Shown here: positions 17,867 to 27,989 of the stretch, piece by piece | How the letters are laid out: the number at the start of each line of letters is the position of its first letter | Numbering within the stretch: the stretch's first letter is position 1 | From: Desulfobacter hydrogenophilus | Lineage (GTDB): Bacteria > Desulfobacterota > Desulfobacteria > Desulfobacterales > Desulfobacteraceae | Direction of reading: 5' to 3' | Length of the DNA: 64,000 nt | Assembly: GCF_004319545.1 (NCBI RefSeq) | Contig: NZ_CP036313.1 | Location: forward strand, 3,226,501 to 3,290,500 | The notes under the pieces: model-generated | Database searches by the model: none | What the model was told of the DNA's origin: nothing | What the model saw: the letters and a program-made list of their open reading frames with translations, nothing else | Translations under genes and position numbers: made by a program

Positions 17867-18667
17867 TTAGGGTTGAAAGAAGGAAGATGTCCCCACAGTA
17901 TCTGTGTCGTTTATTTCCTCAGCCTGATGTTCCAGAGGCAAAAAAATTGAGAAAGCCGAACCGCGTCCAGGGGTGCTCCATATGTCAATTATGCCGTCGT
18001 GGCGTTCCACAATATTCCTGGCTAATGTTAATCCCAGGCCATTTCTTTCTAGGTGCCGATCATTTCCATATGAATAGAACGGCGTAAAAACATTGGTCAA
18101 CACATCTTGTTCCATCCCTACACCGTTATCCGTTACTGTCAAACGTGCATATTTCCCCCTGGGAAGACCATAAGCGTCACAGGAACCGTTCATCATTTGT
18201 ATAATATCGGTCGCTATAATGATCGTGCCCTTTCCTCTATGCAGTGCCTGGTACGCATTATCTAAAATCGCGACCGCTGCCTGTCCGATTTTATCCTCGT
18301 CCATCGCCACCGGAATCGGCCGGTCAAACAGATTGATGTCCACAATAACATCTCTCATTTGATTGACAGTCTGCTCAATTACGGTTTTTGCCAGACAGTT
18401 GAGGTCCACAGGCTGTTTACGGCAGTGTCTGATTTTTGCAAACTGCGTTAGATAATCTACGACCTGGGTGCTTTGATCAACTAACTGAACAATCTGAATC
18501 ATATGGGTCTGAGTCGCATCCGGTTCTTCGGCCTGGCACAGGGCCATGATTGCCTTACCATGGATCGCATCCAATAGATTTCGAACGTTATGGGCCACAC
18601 CCCCGGCCACCATTTGGACCGGGTCTTGGGCTATACCGACTTGTTTTTTTTCCAGATACTCTTCCAT
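17867..18667 (-). CDS. Soluble sensorless histidine kinase
   Basis: Small kinase of 266 residues with no sensor domain or membrane helix. The dimerisation helix has H-box GGVAHNVRNLLDAIHG; the His is present though the usual DFNN that follows is changed to NVRN. The ATPase domain has AVAILDNAYQALHRG (N-box), TDNGVGM, FTPFYS and NGLGLTLARNIVE. A tail of about 20 polar residues follows. A ribosome-binding site GGGGGGAG precedes the ATG. It lies between the NarL regulator and the MASE3 kinase on the same strand, so all three may form one signalling unit. Confidence 0.88.
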   Translation of the reverse strand: MEEYLEKKQVGIAQDPVQMVAGGVAHNVRNLLDAIHGKAIMALCQAEEPDATQTHMIQIVQLVDQSTQVVDYLTQFAKIRHCRKQPVDLNCLAKTVIEQTVNQMRDVIVDINLFDRPIPVAMDEDKIGQAAVAILDNAYQALHRGKGTIIIATDIIQMMNGSCDAYGLPRGKYARLTVTDNGVGMEQDVLTNVFTPFYSYGNDRHLERNGLGLTLARNIVERHDGIIDIWSTPGRGSAFSIFLPLEHQAEEINDTDTVGTSSFFQP

Positions 18668-18965
18668 CTGCTCCCCCCCTCTATCAATAGTTTAATAGTA
18701 TAGGAAATTTTATTTCCTAAATGAGCTAACAGCCCGCCCGAAGGGCGTCAATTTAAGAAATTTATCGATGCACTTTAGTATAACCAACCATGGTTGCACA
18801 TGAGGGGATTTACCCATTTTCACCCTGCAGGTCCGGTATCCGGGCAGGATGATATGGAAAAACGGCAAAAGATAATTTTCAACAGCTGCAGGATGCCGCT
18901 GCTAAGAGTTCGCTTGGTAATTAGGGGAGATCTCAGATTGGTCCGGCCTTTGAGGCGACACAGTT
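18668..18965. other. Intergenic region between kinase and NarL regulator
   Basis: About 300 bases. It contains a family C repeat at 18725-18758. A possible coding-like stretch on the plus strand (about 18840-18960) is broken by stops and was not identified. No clear promoter was seen. Confidence 0.4.
18725..18758 (-). repeat. Dispersed palindromic repeat, family C, copy 2
   Basis: Inverted copy of the element at 14328. Read on the minus strand it gives TTCTTAAATTGACGCCC, loop TTC, GGGCGGGCTGTTAGC. The five-pair stem CGCCC/GGGCG is exact. Confidence 0.6.
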
Positions 18966-19616
18966 TTATACTACCAGCCCCTTTTCAATGGCAAATGCAG
19001 TTAATTCAGAGACATTGTGCAGATTCAGTTTATTCATAATGTTAGAGCGATGGCGCTCCACAGTTTTGGGACTAATACATAATAACCCGGCTACCTCTTT
19101 GCTGGTATATCCTTCAGCTACCAACTTGAGGACTTCCCGTTCCCGCTGGGTCAGGCTGTCCCAGGCAGTTGTTTTCTTCAGTTTTCGACGGCCGTCTATG
19201 AATCCTTCCATGACGGTGCCGGTAATCCCCGGGCTGATATAGGTCTTTCCGGAGAGGACCACATGGATTGCTTTTAACAATTCATCCTGGGACGAGTCTT
19301 TTAAACAGTATCCCGAGGCACCGGCATCAAAGCAGTCCAGGATGAATTCATCCGAATCGTGAATGGTCAACGCCATAATTTTGGAATCCGGCCTATGGCG
19401 CTTGATTTCTTTGATGGCAGAGACCCCGTCCATCCTGGGCATAGACAGATCCATCATTATCAGATCCGGCGGCTCTTGAAGCGAAAGGGTTCTTTCAATG
19501 GCAGAAAACCCGTCTGCGGCCTGGGCCACTACTTCAAGATTTTTATCCGAATTGATCATCAGGCACAACCCTTCACGCAGCAGGGTATTATCTTCAGCGA
19601 CTACAATCTTTTTCAT
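18966..19616 (-). CDS. NarL/FixJ-family response regulator
   Basis: DNA-binding response regulator of 216 residues. The receiver (1-120) has IVVAEDNTLLREG, phosphoacceptor Asp in LIMMDLSMPRMDGV and Lys in CLKDSS. The LuxR-type helix-turn-helix follows (SLTQREREVLKLVAEGYTSK, then SPKTVERHRSNIMNKL). Length is standard. Most likely partners are the HisKA_3 kinase at 14900 or the soluble kinase at 17867. Target genes cannot be told from the sequence. Confidence 0.93.
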   Translation of the reverse strand: MKKIVVAEDNTLLREGLCLMINSDKNLEVVAQAADGFSAIERTLSLQEPPDLIMMDLSMPRMDGVSAIKEIKRHRPDSKIMALTIHDSDEFILDCFDAGASGYCLKDSSQDELLKAIHVVLSGKTYISPGITGTVMEGFIDGRRKLKKTTAWDSLTQREREVLKLVAEGYTSKEVAGLLCISPKTVERHRSNIMNKLNLHNVSELTAFAIEKGLVV

Positions 19617-19737
19617 TTTATATACCTGTAATATACTGAATTTTATGGGTTATGGTGCGTTTTAGGGAAATCTACCTACCAGCCACTGATATACCATGCC
19701 TTTTTGAATATACCAAATAAAATATGATTTTTATCCG

Positions 19738-20673
19738 CTATCCGCGCACCGGCCAGACAAAAAAAATGGCATCCGCTTTATGGCCCACCCCAATATAACC
19801 GTCCCGGGTATACAACGCCCAGGCATAGGCGGGTTCATACACACTGGTGGTGGAGGACCAGTAAAAATCTTGAACCCGGTCAAAACAGTCTGTACCACAA
19901 ATGGCCGGGGAATGCCGGGACAGCGCCACCAGACTTTCAAGTTCCCGGATATTGGGCAGGCGCCAATCACGGAATCCGTCCGCCTGTTCCCGGTTCAGCT
20001 GATGGATTTTCTCCAGGGCCTGGGACCATGTCACGGCACGGCCTGTTACGTCGGCATTGCGCATCCACTGGAGTTCTGTTTCCCTGTCAAAAACAATGCT
20101 GTTTTTTGTCTGAAACCTTTGGTCAGGATCAATGCTTGTCTCTATAGTTTTTTCTTGATTTGTCTTCTCATCAGGATCATGAACCGGCCAGACCATTGCC
20201 GACTGGTGTTTCATTCCTCTGACAACCCGCCCGCCGCCGGCATGGATATACCAGGCCTGATCCGGCAGACGGGCACAGGTATTACCGGTCCAGTAATACC
20301 CGTTAAAAATATTTTCAAACAGATCCGCGTGGACAATGGCCGGATTAATGCGGGTATGGCTGACCAGCAGGAACAGCTCCCTGCGCCGGGGCAGCCGCCA
20401 GCCGTCACGACCTACAAATTTTTTTCGGTTCAGGTCTGCGACAAAATCCAGGGCTTCCTGCCATGATAACGGGAAATCACTCAATCCTGCGTTTTTCAGC
20501 CAAACAAGACCGACAGCACAGTCAGTTACGGTGTCCTGACCAATATTAAACCGGGGTTCAGGCCAGGGCGCTCCGCTTCTACTCTCGCCGTCCTGTCCTG
20601 AATCGTTACAGTCGGTGTCATCACCAGTGCTGTTCCAGCATCTGTTTTGACCGGTCTGGAATGGTCCTTTCAT
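19738..20673 (-). CDS. DUF1566 (Lcl C-terminal-like) protein with two repeats
   Basis: Protein of 311 residues made of two DUF1566 domains. The first has DTVTDCAVGLVWLKNAG, WRLPRRRELFLLVS and YYWTGN; the second has WRLPNIRELESLVAL and FYWSSTTS. These domains are common in exported or surface proteins, often of unknown role, but no signal peptide is visible at the chosen ATG. Upstream, between this start and korB (20674-20815), a frame reads on for some 60 codons with protein-like composition and runs past this start out of frame; it may be decayed sequence that once belonged to this or another gene. Confidence 0.75.
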   Translation of the reverse strand: MKGPFQTGQNRCWNSTGDDTDCNDSGQDGESRSGAPWPEPRFNIGQDTVTDCAVGLVWLKNAGLSDFPLSWQEALDFVADLNRKKFVGRDGWRLPRRRELFLLVSHTRINPAIVHADLFENIFNGYYWTGNTCARLPDQAWYIHAGGGRVVRGMKHQSAMVWPVHDPDEKTNQEKTIETSIDPDQRFQTKNSIVFDRETELQWMRNADVTGRAVTWSQALEKIHQLNREQADGFRDWRLPNIRELESLVALSRHSPAICGTDCFDRVQDFYWSSTTSVYEPAYAWALYTRDGYIGVGHKADAIFFVWPVRG

Positions 20674-20815
20674 ATTTATCTTTGTCCCAGTTGTTATTCA
20701 TGTTTTCCAGAGACTGCAAGCCCACTGGTGCCAAGGCCCGTAGCCGATGCGGTGCGGGTAATTCCGGCCAGGTAAGCATCCCCCAGCTTGGCTCTTCGTC
20801 AAGCTCCTTGGTTCG

Positions 20816-21670
20816 TTAAATATATTCTTGAACCACTTTTTCCAGCCTGTCCGGATCGTAATGCCTGTCAATGAGCGGGCCTTTTTCAAGCCCCTTAATC
20901 TGGGAGATAAACTCTTTTTTTTCTTTGGTATACAAAATGCCCACAGGTATCCGGTCCCCTGTTTCACGGGCCAGTGTCATGGCCGTGCCGAAATCATCCC
21001 GGTCCTTTGTCTCGTCCAGCTCATAGATCCGATCCTTGTACCATTGGGCGGTGTTAACCCGGTTAAACGTGACACAGGGTTGAAAAATGTCGATCACACT
21101 GAAGCCCTTGTATTGAACAGCTGCCTGAATAAGGCCGCTTAAATGTTCTTTATTTCCTGAAAATCCCCGGGCCACAAATCCGGCACCCATGGTCAGGGCC
21201 AGGGCCGGACCGTTTAAGGGTTCTGAAATTACGCCGCCAGGCTGCATGGCTGTGGTCATGCCCCATGCCGATGTCGGAGAGGCCTGGCCCTTGGTCAGCC
21301 CGTAAATCTGGTTATTGTGCACCAGAAGCGTCATATCCGTGTTCCGGCGCGCTGCATGGATAAAATGATTGCCCCCTTCACCATAACAATCCCCGTCCCC
21401 GGAATTGACCAGAATGTTTAAATCATGGTTGGCTAGTTTGGCTCCCAGCGCAATGGAGAGTGCCCGGCCATGGATGCCGTGCAGAAAATTGCATTTTAAA
21501 AAATGAGGTGTTTTGGCAGCCTGCCCAATGCCGGAGACAATCAACAGTTTTTCCGGCGGAATATTGAGTTGCGCCAAGGCATCCTTCATCGCCCCAAGGA
21601 TGCCGAAATTGCCACACCCCGGACACCACTGGTTTTCGTAAGCGGATTCATAACGGTCTTTATCTGACAT
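20816..21670 (-). CDS. korB: 2-oxoacid:ferredoxin oxidoreductase, beta subunit
   Basis: Thiamine-diphosphate-binding beta subunit of 284 residues, acting with the alpha-gamma protein encoded just upstream. It oxidises a 2-oxoacid (probably 2-oxoglutarate, from the TCA context) to acyl-CoA, passing electrons to ferredoxin. Motifs are WCPGCGNFGILGAM near the N-terminus, the ThDP/Mg site NSGDGDCYGEGGNHF and VHNNQIYGLTKGQ. ATG at 21670 lies 1 base after the korA stop with GGAG 11 bases before it. Substrate assignment (2-oxoglutarate versus another 2-oxoacid) is inference. Confidence 0.92.
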   Translation of the reverse strand: MSDKDRYESAYENQWCPGCGNFGILGAMKDALAQLNIPPEKLLIVSGIGQAAKTPHFLKCNFLHGIHGRALSIALGAKLANHDLNILVNSGDGDCYGEGGNHFIHAARRNTDMTLLVHNNQIYGLTKGQASPTSAWGMTTAMQPGGVISEPLNGPALALTMGAGFVARGFSGNKEHLSGLIQAAVQYKGFSVIDIFQPCVTFNRVNTAQWYKDRIYELDETKDRDDFGTAMTLARETGDRIPVGILYTKEKKEFISQIKGLEKGPLIDRHYDPDRLEKVVQEYI

Positions 21671-21671
21671 A

Positions 21672-23372
21672 TCAAGCAAGCTCCTTTTCTTTGAGTGCGT
21701 CTACTATAAATTGAGCTGTAAACGGTCTGCCGTCGTACTTGAGTACATATCCTGAAAAATTGATATTTGTATTTTCTTTTAAGATTCCCGCAAACTGGGC
21801 TTCGGCATTCATCTCGACTGCGATGAATTGTGTGTCGGGATTATTTTTCAGCATCTTTTCGGCAGCGGTTGCCGGAAACGGCCATATTTGTGAAAACAGC
21901 AGACAGCCGATATCCGCACCCTGGTCCCGCAGAAGGTCTGTGGCCTCTTTGATGGCCCCGGCACTGGAGCCCCATCCAATTAAAAGGGTATGGGCATCCG
22001 GGGAAACGGTCTCAGGGCCGTCCAGTTCTTCGATCATTGCCGGCAGTTTGGCACGGCGTTTTTCCATCATGGTGTTGCGTATGGCAATATCTTCTGTGAT
22101 GTGTCCATCCGGCCTGTGCTCATCGCTGGATACCTTGACAAGCGCCTTACCTTTGCACGGCAGCGCCCGGGGAGATATACCGGAATCGGTTACGGCAAAC
22201 CGCTCATAACCACCGGGATCGGGCATGTCATCATCCGTCACGATAAACCGCTCCACATGCTTATCAATGAAAAAGGGTTTTTCCAGCAGGAACAGAGAAT
22301 CCAGCAGATACTGATCCGCCAGAATAATGGCAGGCACTTGGTATTTTTCAGACAGATAAAAAGCCTTGCGGGTCTGTTCAAATGCCTGGGTTGGCGTGCC
22401 CGGAGCAAATACAAACCTTGGAAAATCGTCATGGGATGCGTGGATGGCAAACCGAAGATCTCCTTGTGCGGTTCGTGTGGGAAGGCCGGTGGATGGTCCG
22501 GGGCGCATGGCATTGACAATTACCATGGGGGTCTCGGTCATGCCGGCAAGCCCTAATGCCTCGGTCATTAGGCAGAACCCACCCCCGGACGTTGCTGTCA
22601 TGGCACGGGCCCCGGCAAAAGAAGCACCGATTACAATGTTGGCGGCAGCAATTTCATCCTCAGCCTGTTCCACCACGATATCCAAGCGTTTACTCAAATC
22701 GGTCAGATGCTGCATAATGCTTGTGGCCGGGCTCATGGGATAAAATGCTCCAATCCGGCAGTCGGCCGCCGCAGCACCCAGCGCAATGGCTTTGGCACCG
22801 GAGATCAGATTGCCCTTGGGCACGGATGGATGCGCCAGAGGTTGTTCTTCAAACAAGACATCCGCCACTTTTTCAAATCCTTTTTGGGCGGCATCCAGAT
22901 TTTTTTCCAGCAGATCCTCTTTAAGGCCGCTGAAGTGATCTTTGATTGTTGACTGGACCGTTGCCGGCCCGGCACCCAGTACCCGGAGCCCTGCGGCAGC
23001 TGCCACGGTGTTGATAAAAAGATTTGAGCCGGTCTCTTTGGCAAGTTGTTCAAAGGCCAACGGTACAATCCTGCCCGAGCTTGAGAAATCCTCATCTGCC
23101 AGTACAACACTATTATCCCGAAGCGATGGGCTGTGGATTTCCCAAGTGTTTTTGTCCAGGGCAATCAGCAGGTCTACGGATTCCCGGGAAGCATACACCG
23201 GGGCATTGCTGATCCGGATTTTAAAAAAACTGTGTCCCCCGCGTACCCGGGACTCAAAATCATTGACAGCCATGGCAAAATACCCGGCCTTACAGCAGGC
23301 CGCAGACAAAAGGGTGCCGATGGTCTGGATGCCCTGTCCGGCTGCCCCACCGATCAATATGGTAATGTCCAT
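21672..23372 (-). CDS. korA: 2-oxoacid:ferredoxin oxidoreductase, fused gamma-alpha subunit
   Basis: Protein of 566 residues joining the gamma domain (1-180; IGGAAGQGIQTIGTLLSAAC, FESRVRGGHSFFKIRIS) to the alpha pyrimidine-binding domain (GAKAIALGAAAADCRIGAFY, TATSGGGFCLMTEALGLAGM) and a C-terminal transketolase-like domain (LLIGWGSSAGAIKEATDLL). This fused order is typical of KorA-type enzymes. AAGGAGAAATC precedes ATG. In acetate-oxidising sulfate reducers this enzyme runs the 2-oxoglutarate step of the TCA cycle. The adjacent aconitase remnant at 23442 fits that history. Confidence 0.93.
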   Translation of the reverse strand: MDITILIGGAAGQGIQTIGTLLSAACCKAGYFAMAVNDFESRVRGGHSFFKIRISNAPVYASRESVDLLIALDKNTWEIHSPSLRDNSVVLADEDFSSSGRIVPLAFEQLAKETGSNLFINTVAAAAGLRVLGAGPATVQSTIKDHFSGLKEDLLEKNLDAAQKGFEKVADVLFEEQPLAHPSVPKGNLISGAKAIALGAAAADCRIGAFYPMSPATSIMQHLTDLSKRLDIVVEQAEDEIAAANIVIGASFAGARAMTATSGGGFCLMTEALGLAGMTETPMVIVNAMRPGPSTGLPTRTAQGDLRFAIHASHDDFPRFVFAPGTPTQAFEQTRKAFYLSEKYQVPAIILADQYLLDSLFLLEKPFFIDKHVERFIVTDDDMPDPGGYERFAVTDSGISPRALPCKGKALVKVSSDEHRPDGHITEDIAIRNTMMEKRRAKLPAMIEELDGPETVSPDAHTLLIGWGSSAGAIKEATDLLRDQGADIGCLLFSQIWPFPATAAEKMLKNNPDTQFIAVEMNAEAQFAGILKENTNINFSGYVLKYDGRPFTAQFIVDALKEKELA

Positions 23373-23441
23373 TGATGATTTCTCCTTGTTAGGTGTTTTT
23401 TATTAGTTTTCTAAGTACATAGGGTAAGATGCTGCTATGTA

Positions 23442-24145
23442 TCATGTGTTTGACATCGTTCTCCATATATACGCGGCAAATAACCTGGAAGGTGACATCG
23501 CTGCCGTTCGATTTTTAATGCGGATGCTTCCAAAGGTCCCGCGCATCATCACTTCATGATTTCTCCGTCTGGCACCGTAGGAGTTAAAGGCATACACGTC
23601 AATGCCTTTTTCCTTAAGGTCAATACCGGCAGGATAGTCTTCCGGAATGGCGCCGGCTGGTGAGATGTGATCAGTGGTCACCGAATCGCCCAGGGTCAGA
23701 AGCACCCGGGCATTTCCAAACCCTTCGGGTGCTTTGGGGATCAGTGAAAAATTCCTGAAATAAGGGGGATTGCGGATATAGGTTGAGTCCGGATCCCAGT
23801 CAAAGGTGATCAATTGGATGATGTCAAGATTTTTCAGGAATCATTCCCTTGAGAAATACGTTCGTACTGGTTTTTAACGTCCTTTTCTTTGATATATCGG
23901 CCGACTCTATCATCTATCTCTTGATCCTGGGGGCAGATATCTTTGAGATAGACCGGCTCCCATTGGGGTCCAGTGCTAAAAGTTCGTTGTCCAGATTCAC
24001 ATCCACCCGCCCGCAGAGGGCAAAGGCCACTACCAGCATGGGATATGCCAGAAAATTGACCTTGACCGACTGGTGAATTCTGACTTCAAAGTTGCGGTTC
24101 CCGGACAGCACTGCGGCCAAAACATCTGTGATCTTGGCTCAGTCG
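23442..24145 (-). pseudogene. Aconitase (AcnA-type) remnant
   Basis: Two disconnected stretches of the C-terminal half of an aconitate hydratase. The 5' piece (about 24145-23914) contains [11 protein letters not shown] and [15 protein letters not shown]; the 3' piece (23813-23520) contains YIRNPPYF, LTLGDSVTTDHISPAG and NHEVMMRGTFGSIRIKN. A stop separates them, the N-terminal 450 or so residues including the first cluster ligands are missing, and similarity ends abruptly after RIKN. The fragment cannot make an enzyme. A functional aconitase must be elsewhere if the TCA cycle operates. Confidence 0.88.
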
Positions 24146-24158
24146 CCGTCACATTTTC

Positions 24159-24530
24159 TTAACATCTTCGTATGGCAGAAATCAGCTGGTCAGGCGCAAC
24201 GCTTTTGGTCAAATATGTCCTTGCACCAACCTTTTGCATGGCTTCTGCAAGTTCCGGGTCCGTGTGCATGGAAAAGCCGATCACGCAGATATCCGGCTGA
24301 TCTGCCAGAATCAGTTTCGTCACCTGGGTGCCGTTCATCTCACCTAAATCCATATCCATGATGATGACATCCGGGGTAAGGACTTGTGCCAGTTTTATGG
24401 CCTGTTTCCCATCCTCGGCTTCTCCTATGATCGAAAAACCAGGTTCCAGCTGCAAAATAACCTTGAGTCCCTCTCGCAGGGCCTTATGATCATCAACGAT
24501 TAAAATTTTGATATCTTTTTTTTTTGTCAC
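24159..24530 (-). CDS. Receiver-only fragment of a NarL-type response regulator
   Basis: Protein of 123 residues with an intact receiver: IKILIVDDHKALREGL, Asp in VIIMDMDLGEMNG and Lys in YLTKSVAPDQL. NarL-type receivers are normally joined to a LuxR helix-turn-helix; here the reading frame ends right at the end of the receiver, and 15 bases later the aconitase remnant begins. So the gene was probably cut by the rearrangement that brought the remnant in. It could still work as a phosphate sink. The start is GTG, with GAGG before it. Confidence 0.7.
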   Translation of the reverse strand: MTKKKDIKILIVDDHKALREGLKVILQLEPGFSIIGEAEDGKQAIKLAQVLTPDVIIMDMDLGEMNGTQVTKLILADQPDICVIGFSMHTDPELAEAMQKVGARTYLTKSVAPDQLISAIRRC

Positions 24531-24807
24531 GGACGCCTCTTTTTTCGCTTTAGAACATACGGCTCGAACCTCATGGGCGCAGTTTCATAATCCTGGCCCC
24601 GTCAATAGAAAATGGCTTGTGTGCAACATAACGTTCCCTTTTTTGTTTTTTTCCATTGCATTCATAGTGTAATTGGAATTTAACACTGGAACGTGTTATC
24701 GAACAATGAGGGGAACCCCGCATTTCGGCGGAGGGATGTATGCAGTTTTTAAAAAATTGAGGAATTTTAAATTTGATTTGTCAGGTGGACACTTTCATTA
24801 AATTTTT

Positions 24808-25620
24808 TCATTGGGCTTTACTGTGATATCCCGGGCCGGTCATTTTCTTAACCTGGACGTTCATATTTAACAAGTCCACTGGATTGCCAAATTGCGTATA
24901 GATGGCCACATCGGCTGCATCTCGACCAAAAGCAATGGCGATACGACCGCCTTTCAGATCGGGTTGCGTCGGATCGAATGTGTACCACCGATTTCCAACA
25001 TAGGCCTCAAACCAGGCGTGCAGATCCATGGGCTCAAGTCCTTCAAGGTAACCCACGACCATGCGGGCCGGTATGGACAGCGCCCGGCAGCATGCGATAC
25101 CCAAATGGGCCATATCCCGGCAGACGCCTTGGCCAAGCTGATTCACCTCAGAGGCGCTTATAATCTGTTGTCCAATTCCGGGTGTATACCGTATCGACTT
25201 TCGGACATAATTAACAATGGCATTGCATTGATCGTATCCTGGGGACTGGTTCGCCGTGACCGATGCCGCCATTTCAGTGAAACGGTCCGATTCACAATAA
25301 CGGCTTGGATACAAGAACGGCAGAACATCGGGAGGGAGCAGTTGCACTTCGATAAACGGCGATCCTGGGGCCGTGTCGGATTCATCCGTGGTTTCGATAT
25401 CAACAGATGTACTAACCGTAAAATTCCCGGCTGGTGCGACTATCCTTTGACATAAATTGCCGAACATATCTGTAAACTCCAGGGCCGGTACACTGGGTGA
25501 CAAAAGATACTCTTCTCGCATGATCCACTGCTGCGATCCGCTGCGGGGGCGCAGCATTAGCAAAAATGGGGTTGGAACTGAAATTTGAAATTCAATTAGA
25601 CAGGATGCGTTTAACCACAT
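24808..25620 (-). CDS. Transglutaminase-like cysteine protease family protein
   Basis: Protein of 270 residues with an N-terminal beta-rich part (Bact_transglu_N-like) and a transglutaminase core. Catalytic Cys is in [21 protein letters not shown], His in [10 protein letters not shown] and Asp in WYTFDPTQP. It is cytoplasmic by appearance, as no signal peptide is seen. Such proteins are often found near circularly permuted ATP-grasp genes, absent here. ATG at 25620 has AAGGAGTATT directly before it; the upstream ATG at 25641 has none. The 5' leader includes a family A repeat. Confidence 0.88.
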   Translation of the reverse strand: MWLNASCLIEFQISVPTPFLLMLRPRSGSQQWIMREEYLLSPSVPALEFTDMFGNLCQRIVAPAGNFTVSTSVDIETTDESDTAPGSPFIEVQLLPPDVLPFLYPSRYCESDRFTEMAASVTANQSPGYDQCNAIVNYVRKSIRYTPGIGQQIISASEVNQLGQGVCRDMAHLGIACCRALSIPARMVVGYLEGLEPMDLHAWFEAYVGNRWYTFDPTQPDLKGGRIAIAFGRDAADVAIYTQFGNPVDLLNMNVQVKKMTGPGYHSKAQ

Positions 25621-25630
25621 AATACTCCTT

Positions 25631-25720
25631 ATAATAGCCATGGGCTGACCTGGTTTTTCACCGAGGTTCAGCCCACAACGAAAGTTGAAAGATCTTTGTA
25701 GGTTACACAGATTTTTTTAT
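25631..25720 (+). repeat. Dispersed palindromic repeat, family A, copy 1
   Basis: Core GCCATGGGCTGACCTGG, about 10 bases, then GAGGTTCAGCCCAC, with a conserved tail GTTGAAAGATCT. Arms pair imperfectly into a hairpin. Matches the copy at 28544 over about 80 bases. It lies between the mcp stop and the transglutaminase start. Confidence 0.8.
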
Positions 25721-25742
25721 ATACGAAATCATTTTTTTATGT

Positions 25743-27944
25743 TTATATTTTAAACTTTCTAACCATTTCATTTAGCTGTCCAGCAAGTTTCGATAGCTCC
25801 TCAGCACTGGTTTCTATCTGATGGCTTCCGGCATTCATTTCATTGGCCGCCTGACTTACCTCGGTAATATCTTTTGTTACTTCTCCTGCTGCAGCAGAAG
25901 TTTGGCTTACGCTGTCACTTACTTCCTGTATCCCTTGGGCAGCCTGGGCTACATTATTTGCTATCTCCTGGGTTGTTGTAGATTGTTCTTCAATCGCCGT
26001 GGCAACAGTTATTACAATTTCATTGATTTCATTGATGATGTTTACAATGGAATCAATTGCAGTAACAGATTCGTTTGTTGTTTTTTGAACAGCGGTTATT
26101 TTATTACCTATTTCACTTGTAGCCTCTGCTGTCTGCTGGGCAAGTGCTTTAATTTCTCCTGCAACAACGGCAAATCCCTTGCCTGCGTCACCTGCTCTTG
26201 CAGCCTCAATTGTAGCATTCAGGGCAAGGAGATTGGTCTGCTCTGAAATATCGGCAATGGTTTCGGTTACCTTACTGATCTCAGATGCGCTTTTCCCAAG
26301 CTCACCCACTTTTTGGGAAACCTTTTTTGCCGCTTCAACGGCTGCGTTTGTTGTTTCACTGCCCTTGGCTGTGTTATTTGCAATTTCATTTATGGTGGAA
26401 GACATTTCCTCGGCAGCAGAAACAATCATCTGGATATTGGCCGTGGTCTCCCCAGTCCTATCAGCCACGCTATTCATATTTGCAGTCATTTCTTCTGCTG
26501 ATTCAGATACACTCTTTGCTTTTAATGCGGATTGTTCGGAATTTGTGGAAATTTGCTTTGAAATAGATGAAAGTCCTTCGGCTGAAGATGTTAAAGTTTG
26601 AGTCGTTTGAAAAATATTTCGGATCATTGCTTGCAAACTGGTTGACATAGTGTTCAAAGAGGTTGACAGACTTCCAATTTCATCACGCCGGCTGACATCA
26701 AAAGATTGCGTGAAATTTCCTTCTGCCATTGTCTGTGCAAACGATACACCTTTAATCAGTGGCGCCGTGATGCTTTTGGCAACAAAATACCAGATCAGTG
26801 TTACGAGAATCAGGGCAACAAAAATGATTGAAAATTGAAACTTTGCCTTTTGTGCGCTAATCTTCTTTATATTATTATTGGTGGCATCAAATTCATGAAT
26901 CGGTAATCCCGCGGCAATAATCCAGTCCCAGGGTTTGAAATACATCATTCTTATCACTTTTTCCATTTCGCCGTTGCCGTCTTTGGCATCGAACTTGTAT
27001 TTCATTGAGCCTACACTGTTTTCAGCCAAGTTGTGTGCGATTTTAATAAGATTCTTGATTGGAAATGAGCCGTCGTCGGATTGAAAGGCCAAGATATTTT
27101 CCCCATCCTTTTGACCTTGATGTGAAATCACATAATTCCCTTTGGAGTCCATAACGTAAACATATCCGGTTTTACCGACTTTAGTATCCATCACAGCTTT
27201 TCTAAGGCTGGTGAAGCTTTCCTGGGGAACACCCACATAGAGGACGCCCACGACATACTGATTATTATCATATATCGGTTGATAAGCCGTGATGTACCAT
27301 CTGTCAACGACAAAAGCCCGGCCCCTGAATGTTTTTCCATTGAGCACCTCTTTAATGACCGGATTGGGTTTTCCGTCAGGATTGATTGCGGGGATATAGG
27401 TTCCTATAGCTCTTTTTCCATCTTTTTTTACGACGTTTGTGGCAACCCGCAACATGCTTCCCGCTTCGTCCAGACGTTGAAATATCGTGCATGTCCCCCC
27501 AACCAACGATTTGACTTTATCAACAATTGACGAGTTTTCCGACATATCGTCTGTTTTTCCGATCCATTCTTCGCCGATAATAATTTTGGAAAGCGAAATT
27601 ATTTGTTCCTCTTTTGTATATTGATTCACAGCCTGCCATTCAATGGCCTCATTGGACAATTCTACAGCGCCTTGTTGCTCCATGATATCCCGAGCAACGT
27701 TTAAAGATCTGTTGACTGCTTGTTGAACCTGTTCCTGACTGGCCTTGCAGGTCAAATAGACTCCTTTAGCCAGATTCTCGAAGTTTTCAATAGTCAACTT
27801 TGAGGTTTCGTTCTCTACAATTTTTTCAGTTTGGATATCCTGGAAAAAAGAAATCAGAGAAATTAAAATAAGAGGAATAACGCTAAGTAAAATACCGAAA
27901 AACATCAATTTTGTTTTTAGTTTCAACGAGCTTAAAATTATCAT
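25743..27944 (-). CDS. Methyl-accepting chemotaxis protein with Cache sensor
   Basis: Chemoreceptor of 733 residues. Membrane helix 1 at about 12-34; periplasmic Cache_3-Cache_2-type sensor (about 40-365) with [52 protein letters not shown] and [15 protein letters not shown]; membrane helix 2 near 375-393; HAMP; then the signalling domain with tip [20 protein letters not shown]. It has no CheR-tethering pentapeptide, ending in MVRKFKI. AAGGAGAAGAATCT precedes ATG. It is an orphan receptor, probably sensing a small organic acid (inference from the sensor family). Confidence 0.93.
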   Translation of the reverse strand: MIILSSLKLKTKLMFFGILLSVIPLILISLISFFQDIQTEKIVENETSKLTIENFENLAKGVYLTCKASQEQVQQAVNRSLNVARDIMEQQGAVELSNEAIEWQAVNQYTKEEQIISLSKIIIGEEWIGKTDDMSENSSIVDKVKSLVGGTCTIFQRLDEAGSMLRVATNVVKKDGKRAIGTYIPAINPDGKPNPVIKEVLNGKTFRGRAFVVDRWYITAYQPIYDNNQYVVGVLYVGVPQESFTSLRKAVMDTKVGKTGYVYVMDSKGNYVISHQGQKDGENILAFQSDDGSFPIKNLIKIAHNLAENSVGSMKYKFDAKDGNGEMEKVIRMMYFKPWDWIIAAGLPIHEFDATNNNIKKISAQKAKFQFSIIFVALILVTLIWYFVAKSITAPLIKGVSFAQTMAEGNFTQSFDVSRRDEIGSLSTSLNTMSTSLQAMIRNIFQTTQTLTSSAEGLSSISKQISTNSEQSALKAKSVSESAEEMTANMNSVADRTGETTANIQMIVSAAEEMSSTINEIANNTAKGSETTNAAVEAAKKVSQKVGELGKSASEISKVTETIADISEQTNLLALNATIEAARAGDAGKGFAVVAGEIKALAQQTAEATSEIGNKITAVQKTTNESVTAIDSIVNIINEINEIVITVATAIEEQSTTTQEIANNVAQAAQGIQEVSDSVSQTSAAAGEVTKDITEVSQAANEMNAGSHQIETSAEELSKLAGQLNEMVRKFKI

Positions 27945-27962
27945 AGATTCTTCTCCTTTATT

Positions 27963-27989
27963 TCATCGGCGGTCCTAAGTCAGCTTTTG
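27963..27989 (-). promoter_or_regulatory. Possible sigma-28 (FliA) promoter for the chemoreceptor
   Basis: CAAA, 15 bases, GCCGATGA on the minus strand, close to the flagellar consensus TAAA-N15-GCCGATAA. It lies only 18 bases before the start codon, leaving a 5' leader of about a dozen bases that still holds the ribosome-binding site. Suggestive only. Confidence 0.35.

Noticed and set aside
25821..26246. Cysteine-rich plus-strand frame over the second chemoreceptor
   Set aside because: Antisense shadow of the signalling domain; composition is an artefact.
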